A stretch of 64,000 nucleotides of DNA from Thalassospira xianhensis MCCC 1A02616 (lineage in GTDB: Bacteria > Pseudomonadota > Alphaproteobacteria > Rhodospirillales > Thalassospiraceae): assembly GCF_003326475.1 (NCBI RefSeq), contig NZ_JPWA01000021.1, positions 21,155 to 85,154 of the forward strand, read 5' to 3'. Every line of letters starts with the position of its first letter. The first letter of the stretch is position 1. This document shows, piece after piece, positions 17,157 to 24,652 of this stretch. A model generated the notes under the pieces. The model was not told where the DNA came from. It did no database searches and saw only the letters and a list, made by a program, of their open reading frames with translations. The translations under genes and the position numbers were made by a program.

Positions 17157-19712
17157 ATGAAACTGTCCGTGAAATTCAAAAATCCGATCCCGAAACTAAA
17201 CAAGCCGGTAGCACTCGACAGCGTCATTGTTGCGGCGATGGCCGGGGGACTTGTCGCCGTATTGTTCACTGGCGGCTATACGCAGTTCATTATTGGGCTG
17301 GTGGCGATGACCGTCATTCTGACGGTGGGCCTGAACGTGCTTTATGGCCTGACCGGGCTGGTGTCGCTGGGGCAGGTCGGTTTCTTTGCCATCGGGGCTT
17401 ATGCGAGTGCGATCCTGACGCTTGCCGGGCTTAACTTCTGGATCAGTTTGCTGGCGGCCACCGTCATTGCCGGGATTGCCGGATGTTTATTGGCGATTTC
17501 TGCCGTGCGGATGGCGGGGCCGTTTCTGGCGATGGTCACGATTGCCTTTGCCTTCATCGTTGAACATGGCGCGATTGAATGGCGTGACCTGACCGGCGGG
17601 CAAAACGGTTTGATGGGTTTTCCGATGCCGCAGATCGGATCATATGTCTTTTCCGAACGTGATCTGGTGATGTTGTGCGTGTTGCTCGGCGGGGGTGCTC
17701 TTCTGGCATTCCGGCGTCTGGCGGTTAGTGGCTGGGGCATGGCAATGACCAGCATGCGGGATGCGGAAATCGCCGCAAGTTCGCTTGGTTATAATGCCTT
17801 TGTGGTCAAGGCATCGGGCTTTGCCATTGCGGCGGCAATGGCCGGATTGGCGGGGGCGTTGTTTGCACCGTTGATGATGTTTATCGCACCGTCAAACTTC
17901 CCGCTCAGCCAATCCATCCTGTATCTGTTTGCGGTTATTCTGGGCGGAGCCGGAACCGTTCTGGGGCCGTTGGTTGGGGCGTCTGTTTCCGTCCTGCTGC
18001 CGGAGCTGCTCTCGGACTTCGCCGAATACCGGTTGCTGATTTTCGGTGCACTTCTTGTTGCGGTTCTGCTGATTGCGCCGCGCGGCATTGTCGGCACGAT
18101 TGCCCGTTTCATACCGTTGGCGCGGCAGAAGGTGACACCGGTTCCCCCCGAAAAGATCGAAGCCGGGTTGGCCGATTATCCCAAATCCGAAGGTTTGCTG
18201 GTCGATGATGTATCGATTGCCTTTGGTGGTGTTAAGGCAGTTAATCAGGTGTCCTTCATGGCCCGACCGGGGCAGGTGACATCAATCATTGGGCCGAATG
18301 GTGCCGGTAAAACGACGTTACTGAACATCATCAGCGGGTTTTACAAACCGACCGAGGGAGCCGTTCGCATCGGTGATCGTGATATCGCAGGCAAGGCTAC
18401 AGATTTTGCCGCGCGTAACGGTATTGCACGCACCTATCAGGCGACACGTCTTTTTGAAAACATGTCGGTGGTCGACAATGTGATTGCCGGTATTTCATTG
18501 GGCCGGTTCGGGGCACCATTTTCACGCATCGCATCAGACGAAAATCGCGATTTTGCGGCGGGGCTTTTGCAGTTTTGCGGATATCTTGGTGATCCTGATG
18601 CACGTGCGGGTGATTTACCGCATGTGGACCGGCGTCTGGTCGAAATCGCCCGCTCGCTTGCGACCAAACCCGGTGTCCTTCTGCTTGATGAACCCGCTGC
18701 AGGTTTGATGCATGCGGACAAGGTTGCACTTGCCAGATTGCTGCGTAAGCTGGCAGGTGCCGGAATCGCGGTGGTTCTGGTCGAACATGACATGGAAATG
18801 GTCATGGGCATTTCGGACCTGATCCTGGCGGTTGATGCCGGGGCACCGATTGCCCTTGGCAATCCGCAGGACGTTCAGAAAAATCCGCGTGTCATTGCAG
18901 CCTATCTTGGCGATGGCAATAGCAAGACCCATCCAAGACCCACACCACTTGTAACTAGTGAAACACCGGTTATCGCGTCACTGCGATTAACAGCGGGGTA
19001 TGGGGCGGCACCGGTATTGAAGTCTGTTGATATCAAGGTTCGACCCGGCGAAATGGTGGCTTTGCTTGGCGCCAATGGGGCAGGTAAATCGACCTTCCTG
19101 ATGGCGCTTTCGGGATTGCTGCGCCCCGTTTCGGGCAGCATCATTCTTAATGACGAATATATCCATAATTTGGCCCCGCATCAGATCGTCGAACAGGGAC
19201 TGATCCTGGTACCCGAAGGACGACAGGTTTTCCCCGAGCTGACAGTGCGTGAAAACATCGAACTGGGTGCATACAAGCAACCCAAACCGGTCAGCCGTGA
19301 AGAACTTGAAACCATTCTGAACCGTTTCCCGCGACTGCGTGACCGGATCAACAGCCAGGCTGGTCTTCTGTCGGGCGGGGAACAGCAGATGATGGCAATC
19401 GCGCGCGGCCTTGTCGCCAAGCCAAAGGCATTGCTTCTGGATGAGCCATCCCTTGGTCTGGCTCCGGCCATGGTCGAAGAACTTTACACCATTCTGGGTG
19501 AATTGCGCGATGACGGGGTCACGATCCTTCTGGTGGATCAGATGGCAACCATGGCGCTATCGGTTGCCGATTATGCATATGTCCTTGAACAGGGGCAGGT
19601 CGTTGCTGAAGGCAGCGCCAAAGACCTCTTGAAAGATGAGCGATTGATCGATGCGTATCTCGGTGGTGCGGATCAGTCCAAAAATGAAAAGGTGATCAGC
19701 GAACATGCTTGA
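17157..19712 (+). CDS. Triple fusion: LivM-like permease + LivG-like ATPase + LivF-like ATPase
   Basis: A single 851-residue open frame holds three normally separate proteins. Residues 1-about 325 are the LivM-like permease (NVLYGLTGLVSLGQVGFFAIGAYASA; then AAASSLGYN). Residues about 345-590 are ATPase 1: Walker A GPNGAGKTT at 379-387, Walker B LLLDEPAAGL, H-loop VEHD. Its signature is LPHVDRR (487-493), lacking the glycine of LSGGQ-type motifs. Residues about 605-835 are ATPase 2: Walker A GANGAGKST at 638-646, canonical LSGGEQQ at 738-744, LLLDEPSLGL, and VDQMA in place of the H-loop. Permease-ATPase fusions are known in this family; a triple fusion is less usual. With the LivH-like protein it would form an importer from two polypeptides. 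It overlaps the amidohydrolase gene by 8 bases. Confidence 0.93.
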   Translation: MKLSVKFKNPIPKLNKPVALDSVIVAAMAGGLVAVLFTGGYTQFIIGLVAMTVILTVGLNVLYGLTGLVSLGQVGFFAIGAYASAILTLAGLNFWISLLAATVIAGIAGCLLAISAVRMAGPFLAMVTIAFAFIVEHGAIEWRDLTGGQNGLMGFPMPQIGSYVFSERDLVMLCVLLGGGALLAFRRLAVSGWGMAMTSMRDAEIAASSLGYNAFVVKASGFAIAAAMAGLAGALFAPLMMFIAPSNFPLSQSILYLFAVILGGAGTVLGPLVGASVSVLLPELLSDFAEYRLLIFGALLVAVLLIAPRGIVGTIARFIPLARQKVTPVPPEKIEAGLADYPKSEGLLVDDVSIAFGGVKAVNQVSFMARPGQVTSIIGPNGAGKTTLLNIISGFYKPTEGAVRIGDRDIAGKATDFAARNGIARTYQATRLFENMSVVDNVIAGISLGRFGAPFSRIASDENRDFAAGLLQFCGYLGDPDARAGDLPHVDRRLVEIARSLATKPGVLLLDEPAAGLMHADKVALARLLRKLAGAGIAVVLVEHDMEMVMGISDLILAVDAGAPIALGNPQDVQKNPRVIAAYLGDGNSKTHPRPTPLVTSETPVIASLRLTAGYGAAPVLKSVDIKVRPGEMVALLGANGAGKSTFLMALSGLLRPVSGSIILNDEYIHNLAPHQIVEQGLILVPEGRQVFPELTVRENIELGAYKQPKPVSREELETILNRFPRLRDRINSQAGLLSGGEQQMMAIARGLVAKPKALLLDEPSLGLAPAMVEELYTILGELRDDGVTILLVDQMATMALSVADYAYVLEQGQVVAEGSAKDLLKDERLIDAYLGGADQSKNEKVISEHA

Positions 19713-20925
19713 TTATGTGGTGAGGAATACCTGCCTGCATGGCGAAACCGGTCTTCTTGATATTGCGATACAGGGTGGAAAAATCGCCGATATTGGGGCG
19801 TCGATTGCAAGTGAGGCGCCGTCCTTTGACGCCGGTGGCAATCTTTTGACCGGTGGTTTTGTTGAAAGTCACCTGCATCTCGACAAGGCCTGCATTCTTG
19901 ATCGTGCGAAAAACGAAAGCGGCACGTTGCAAGGTGCAATAAGCGCTGTTGCCAAGGCCAAAAGCGGCTTTACCGAAGATGATGTTTATGCCCGCGGGGC
20001 AAAAGTCATCGAGAAAGCCATAACCCAGGGCACCAACGCCATACGGACCCACGTTGAAATTGATCCGGGTATCGGTTTGGCCGGGTTTCGGGCGATCAAA
20101 CGCCTGAAACGTGACTATGCCTGGGCGATGGATGTCGAGATTTGCGTTTTCCCGCAGGAAGGTCTTTTGAACTATCCGGGGACTGAGGAACTTCTGCGCG
20201 AAGCGCTTGATAACGGTGCGGATCTTTTGGGGGGCTGTCCCTATATGGATAGCGATCCGGTCGGGCAGATCGAACGCCTGTTTCAAATGGCTCGCGATTA
20301 TGATGTCGATCTGGATTTCCATCTTGATTTCGATCTCGACCCGACATGGCGTCATCTCGATGAAGTCGCGCGCCAGACGGTTGCCTTTGGCTGGCAGGGG
20401 CGCGTGATGATTGGCCATGTGACAAAATTATCTGTTTTGTCCAAGGATCAGTTGACCAACACCACGGCCCTGATGCGACAGGCCGGGGTCGGGTTGACGG
20501 TGTTGCCATCGACCGACCTTTTCCTGACCGGACGGAATTGCGAACATTCGGTCCCGCGCGGCGTTGCGCCAGCGCACAGTCTGGCGCATGCCGGTGTGTG
20601 CTGTACCATCGCAACCAACAATGTCCTGAACCCGTTCACGCCGTTCGGGGATTGCTCGTTGTCACGGATGGCAAATCTTTATGCCAATGTCAGCCAGCTG
20701 AGCACGACCGAAGAACTTGAAATGTGCTTTGCTATGGTTGCCGATAGCCCGGCAAAGCTTTTGGGGCGATCAACTGAAATCGCGATTGGCGGGTCGGCGA
20801 CCTTTATTGCATTACCTGCAACCAGTCGGGCGCAGGTCGTTTCGGAAATTTCCCGTCCCATATGGGGCATGAAGGACGGCCGGGTAACGTTCGAACATCC
20901 AGTACCAAAATTGCTGCGCCCTTGA
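19705..20925 (+). CDS. Cytosine-deaminase-like amidohydrolase
   Basis: A 406-residue amidohydrolase-superfamily enzyme. The metal motif HLHLDK (56-61) and the later DFHLDFDLD (about 201-209) and GHVTKLS (about 238) place it with the cytosine deaminase / AtzC group, which cleaves C-N bonds of N-heterocycles and ureides. The later motif is TNNVLNPFTPFGD with Asn305-Asn306 where cytosine deaminase itself has Asp. This could mark a different subgroup or altered chemistry. The start overlaps the transporter fusion by 8 bases, so substrate import and hydrolysis are co-translated. It is convergent, 11 bases apart, with the histidine kinase gene. Real substrate unknown. Confidence 0.85.
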   Translation: MLDYVVRNTCLHGETGLLDIAIQGGKIADIGASIASEAPSFDAGGNLLTGGFVESHLHLDKACILDRAKNESGTLQGAISAVAKAKSGFTEDDVYARGAKVIEKAITQGTNAIRTHVEIDPGIGLAGFRAIKRLKRDYAWAMDVEICVFPQEGLLNYPGTEELLREALDNGADLLGGCPYMDSDPVGQIERLFQMARDYDVDLDFHLDFDLDPTWRHLDEVARQTVAFGWQGRVMIGHVTKLSVLSKDQLTNTTALMRQAGVGLTVLPSTDLFLTGRNCEHSVPRGVAPAHSLAHAGVCCTIATNNVLNPFTPFGDCSLSRMANLYANVSQLSTTEELEMCFAMVADSPAKLLGRSTEIAIGGSATFIALPATSRAQVVSEISRPIWGMKDGRVTFEHPVPKLLRP

Positions 20926-20936
20926 AGGTGAGGAAA

Positions 20937-22235
20937 TCAGGCGTCTGCAAGGGTGAAGGTTGCGCGCATGCCGCCCGAGGCAAGGAAGGTTGTATCGCAA
21001 TGCCAGTTGCAGCGTTCGCAAATCCGCCGCACCAGATGCAGGCCGATGCCTTCGCCCTGATCGCGGGCACAATCCCCGGCACAGGTCATCAGGTTATTTT
21101 CGACAATCAGTTTGTTGGCTTCAAGTCGAACAGTAACCTGCCCCTTGGGGGTGTGTTCAAACGCATTGCGGATCAGGTTTGATACGACAATCATCAGGGC
21201 GGCAGGTGATGCTTTGATCTCGCCGCTTTCTAAGTCCGCACTGAATTCACAGGTCAGGTTTTTGCCGTCTGTCAGATAGGCTAGATCAACGATAGCCTCA
21301 CGCACGAAAGCCGGATAGTCGATCTTTTCATGTATGCCGTTTGGCGTTGCCTCGCGTCCGAGCCAAAGCAGGGTTTCAATCAGTTGCTGCATATTGCGGT
21401 TGGCGCGTTTGATCCGCGCGGCCAGACGAACCTGGATTTCGTTTAACGGTGTTTTATCAAGCAATTCAACATTGCCGCTGACGATTGTGACGGGGGTTCG
21501 CAATTCATGGCTGGCCTGACGCAGGAATTCGCGTTCACGTGTAACGAACCTGTCGACCCTTACCAATGACTGATGCAGTTCGCTGGCAACATCATTTAGT
21601 TCGGTAAAGCCGAAATCCGGCACCGGTTGATCAAGGTTTTCAGGCGACAAAGTTTTCGCCCAGCTTTGCAGGTTTTCCGATGGCTGCGTCATGCGCCTGC
21701 CGATCAGCCAAAGCACATAGGCAAATATCGCAACAACGCCAAGCGCAAACGGGATGGAAAGAAGGGCCAGTTTATGTAGGCGCGCAAAATAGACGCTGTC
21801 TTCGTCCCCCGCGTGATAGGTCTGCAACAGCAGGATTTGCGTGCCGTTCGCAAGAATATGAGGAAACACCAGAAAGACCGGATTGTCGGGGTCTTTTTGC
21901 GCGGCATATTTATCGGTGTTCAGATAGTAAAGCTCGCCCGGGTCGATATCGTTGGGTTTGTACCGGTCGCGCAGCAGTTCCGGCAAAGCGTCATAATCAG
22001 TGAAGGTCTGGATGTTAAAGCCGTTGGGAAGTGGGGTCGTTGGGTCATTGCTGAGCATTTCATCATATTGTTCCGCGATGGTCTGCAACTGGAAACTCGC
22101 AACCATCCACTTGCCATACAGCATGTAGAAATTAACCACACCGGTATAGATCACCAGCGTAATGACAAGTGCCAGCAAAACGTAGTTCCGCACAAAGCGG
22201 GAAAAGGTTTTCTGGATCGGTGTACAGGCATGCAT
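20937..22235 (-). CDS. Sensor histidine kinase of the IorAB operon
   Basis: A 432-residue membrane kinase. A first membrane helix spans about residues 17-37, a periplasmic sensor about 38-160, and a second helix about 161-182. A HAMP-like linker leads to the dimerisation helix with phospho-acceptor His243 in RQASHELRTPVT. The catalytic domain has the N-box NLIRNAFEHTP and a short lid (GEGIGLHLVRR); the first glycine box (DxGxG) is not recognisable, so the ATP lid is shortened. It starts 5 bases after the response-regulator stop and is the last gene of the minus-strand run starting at 27286. Signal unknown; context suggests redox state or the hydroxylase substrate. Confidence 0.9.
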   Translation of the reverse strand: MHACTPIQKTFSRFVRNYVLLALVITLVIYTGVVNFYMLYGKWMVASFQLQTIAEQYDEMLSNDPTTPLPNGFNIQTFTDYDALPELLRDRYKPNDIDPGELYYLNTDKYAAQKDPDNPVFLVFPHILANGTQILLLQTYHAGDEDSVYFARLHKLALLSIPFALGVVAIFAYVLWLIGRRMTQPSENLQSWAKTLSPENLDQPVPDFGFTELNDVASELHQSLVRVDRFVTREREFLRQASHELRTPVTIVSGNVELLDKTPLNEIQVRLAARIKRANRNMQQLIETLLWLGREATPNGIHEKIDYPAFVREAIVDLAYLTDGKNLTCEFSADLESGEIKASPAALMIVVSNLIRNAFEHTPKGQVTVRLEANKLIVENNLMTCAGDCARDQGEGIGLHLVRRICERCNWHCDTTFLASGGMRATFTLADA

Positions 22236-22240
22236 TGATT

Positions 22241-22927
22241 CTACTCGCGAAGGGCCACGCCTTGGCCGGCGACGGTATGGATTAAATTCTGATTAAACGG
22301 TTTGTCGATGCGCATCCGTAATTTGTAAAGATGTGTCTTGAGCGCATTGGTATCTGGCGGGTCTCCCTGCCACAGCGCCATCGACAGTCGTGATCGTGTC
22401 ACAACATGCGGGCTGTTCTGGGCAAGAACTTCCAGAATGGTCCAGCTTGTTGGCGAAAGACTGATTGCCTGCCCAGACCGTGCGACATGCCTGTTTTCAA
22501 AATCAACAACCAGATCGCCAAGTGAAAACCGCCGGATTTCGCCGCTGCGGCGTCGCGACAGAACCCTTGTGCGCATCAGCAGTTCTTCAAGCGCAAAGGG
22601 CTTGACCAGATAGTCATCTGCCCCGGCGCCGAAACCTTCAAGTTTGTCGGCAAGCGTATCGCGCGCTGTCAGCATCAGAACCGGGGTGTCGATACCCTCG
22701 TTGCGCAATGCGTTGCAAATGCTTATGCCATCGCGAAACGGCAGCATGATATCAAGTAATATCACATCATATTCGCCAGTAAGTGCGCGCTGAAAACCCG
22801 TTTCCCCGTCAAAGGCATGATCGCATTCGATGCCTTCTATCGTCAGGTAATCGCTTATTGTTCCGGCAATATCCATGTTGTCTTCAACCAGAAGGACCAT
22901 GATGTTGGCGGTTGATTTCATGTGCAT
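22241..22927 (-). CDS. OmpR-family response regulator
   Basis: A 228-residue regulator. The receiver domain has acidic pocket EDN (15-17), phospho-acceptor Asp59 (ILLDIMLPF), the conserved T in MLTARD (about 86-90) and Lys109 in VKPFA. A winged-helix DNA-binding domain spans about residues 130-225 (LSPTSWTILEVLAQNSPHVVTRSRL). An ATG at 22921 is an alternative start; 22927 has the better-placed GGAACC. Partner kinase follows directly. It lies 68 bases after the MocA-like gene, so it is probably both co-transcribed with and regulator of the molybdenum hydroxylase operon. Confidence 0.92.
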   Translation of the reverse strand: MHMKSTANIMVLLVEDNMDIAGTISDYLTIEGIECDHAFDGETGFQRALTGEYDVILLDIMLPFRDGISICNALRNEGIDTPVLMLTARDTLADKLEGFGAGADDYLVKPFALEELLMRTRVLSRRRSGEIRRFSLGDLVVDFENRHVARSGQAISLSPTSWTILEVLAQNSPHVVTRSRLSMALWQGDPPDTNALKTHLYKLRMRIDKPFNQNLIHTVAGQGVALRE

Positions 22928-22995
22928 GTGGTTCCGGTTGCGGCGTTTTTTGCCAGATGCTGAAGATACCAGATTGCCCTAAAAGCGGCCAAAGG

Positions 22996-23589
22996 TCAGC
23001 CCGCTTCGAAAAGCCGGTTGGCAAACAGTTTCAGATCATCCTGGGTGTCGATGTCGAACACTGCATTTGGCATGGCAATCGCGCTGATATCGTGACTGCT
23101 GCTATTGAGCACCTGTTGTGCGCCGCGCGCGCCGTCCAATTTGGAAAGTTTCGGGAAATATGCGCTGGGAAACAGGGCGGGGACGCCGTTCATTTCCTTA
23201 TACCGCGACGCAATGATATGGCTTCCGTCAAAGGCATTCAGAAGTTTCTGATAGTCGTTGCTGGTTAACCCGACCTGATCCGAAAGGGCGATCAGAACGC
23301 CGTCATACGTACCGGCTGCGCAAATTCCGGCAATGCCTGCTGTAATCGATGATCCCATACCGGATTGCCAGTTGTCGTTGGCGATGGTTTTTGCGCGATT
23401 GCCGATCACCGAAAGGATTTCATTGCGAAATGCACCCAGCACGACATAGAGGTCATCGTTGAAAATGGGGCGAAGCTGATCAATGGCGTGTTCCAGCATC
23501 GGCTTGCCATCGATATCGGCAAGCTGTTTGCGTCCGCCAAATCGTGTGCTTCCACCCGCTGCAAGGATAAGACCGGCAATTTTCATCAT
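22996..23589 (-). CDS. mocA: Molybdenum cofactor cytidylyltransferase (MocA/MobA-like)
   Basis: A 197-residue nucleotidyltransferase. The N-terminal motif LILAAGGSTRFGGRKQL (about 7-23) is the NTP-binding loop of MobA/MocA enzymes, followed by NDNWQSGMGSSITAGI and SDQVGLTSNDYQKLL. MocA transfers CMP to molybdopterin, making the cytosine-dinucleotide cofactor used by xanthine-oxidase-family enzymes. It overlaps the XdhC-like gene by 4 bases and follows the iorAB genes, so it is most simply the dedicated cofactor enzyme for that hydroxylase. Confidence 0.85.
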   Translation of the reverse strand: MMKIAGLILAAGGSTRFGGRKQLADIDGKPMLEHAIDQLRPIFNDDLYVVLGAFRNEILSVIGNRAKTIANDNWQSGMGSSITAGIAGICAAGTYDGVLIALSDQVGLTSNDYQKLLNAFDGSHIIASRYKEMNGVPALFPSAYFPKLSKLDGARGAQQVLNSSSHDISAIAMPNAVFDIDTQDDLKLFANRLFEAG

Positions 23590-24581
23590 TCAGCCGCCTG
23601 AGCGAGTGCCGGGGCGGCATCAAGTTTGTAAAGTGCCGCATGAATACCCGATAACATTGAAAGTGCGATGCTTTCCGGCAGTTGTCCGCCAATATCGATC
23701 CCGGCGGGGCTGGCTACCGGGAAGGGCAGGGCAGGCTCGGCAATTTCCGCACGTTCAAGAACATCGACAAAACGATGCCGCGGGCCAAGCATGGAGACAT
23801 GACGCAGCTGGCTGGATTTCAGAATCTGAAGCGCCTTGGTATCGATATGAATGCTGTGCGACATCAGGATTGCCGTATCGACGCGATGTTGCGCAACATA
23901 ATCAACCAATGTTGTGTCGATCTGACGCAGGATGGTGCCTGCCTTGGGAAAATGTTCCGGGCGGGCATTTGCCGGGCGCGGGTCCACCAATGTGGTTTTC
24001 CAGCCCATTTCATGGGCGATGGAGACGACAGGCCGCGCATCCAATCCACCCCCGACGATCAGGATGTGGGGTTCAGGCACAATCGGGGTTACAAGCCAGT
24101 CACCATCAGACCGGTTTTCGATATAGCCGGTGCGCTGGCCGGTATGGTCCGCACGTTTGAAATATCCGCGGGTATCGCCGACTTTCTGAAAATACAGACC
24201 GCTTTGGCGCACCATCAAAGCATCGCAAAGATCGGAAAGCCCAAGGTCGTTTGCGTGGTCAAGGGGTTGCAGCATGATGAATACCTTGCCGCCGCAACCA
24301 ACGCCCAGCCGGAAAGACAGGTCGTCTTCGTCATTGCCGTCATAGACAAGCATGACCGTTTTGTTGGTTACCATGGCGCGCCGGGCGTTGCGGATAATAT
24401 CGGCTTCAAGGCAGCCGCCGCTCAGTAGGCCAAACTGCTGGCCATTCCCGTTAATCAGCATCATGGCCCCGGCCTTGCGATAGGCCGAACCCTCGGTGCG
24501 ATAAACCGTACCCAAAACCCATTCAGTATCTGTCTTGTTTTCTTGCCAGACGCGTAGCATGGCCGATAACTGGTTACTCAT
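23586..24581 (-). CDS. xdhC: XdhC-family molybdenum cofactor insertion/sulfuration protein
   Basis: A 331-residue protein. The N-terminal XdhC/CoxI domain has LGTVYRTEGSAYRKAGAMMLIN and LLSGGCLEADI. A C-terminal Rossmann-like domain has ILIVGGGLDARPVVSIAHEMGWKTTLVDPRP and the late LGPRHR. XdhC proteins bind the molybdenum cofactor, help sulfurate it and insert it into xanthine-oxidase-family enzymes. The ATG at 24581 is chosen because GGGAG lies 6 bases upstream; a TTG five codons earlier overlaps that site. It follows the large subunit by 71 bases and overlaps the MocA-like gene by 4. Confidence 0.88.
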   Translation of the reverse strand: MSNQLSAMLRVWQENKTDTEWVLGTVYRTEGSAYRKAGAMMLINGNGQQFGLLSGGCLEADIIRNARRAMVTNKTVMLVYDGNDEDDLSFRLGVGCGGKVFIMLQPLDHANDLGLSDLCDALMVRQSGLYFQKVGDTRGYFKRADHTGQRTGYIENRSDGDWLVTPIVPEPHILIVGGGLDARPVVSIAHEMGWKTTLVDPRPANARPEHFPKAGTILRQIDTTLVDYVAQHRVDTAILMSHSIHIDTKALQILKSSQLRHVSMLGPRHRFVDVLERAEIAEPALPFPVASPAGIDIGGQLPESIALSMLSGIHAALYKLDAAPALAQAAE

Positions 24582-24652
24582 GATGTGCTCCCGCAAAAGG
24601 GGCTGCCCGGGGGACGGGTGGGGACCCGAAAATGCCCCCCGGGCAACATGCC

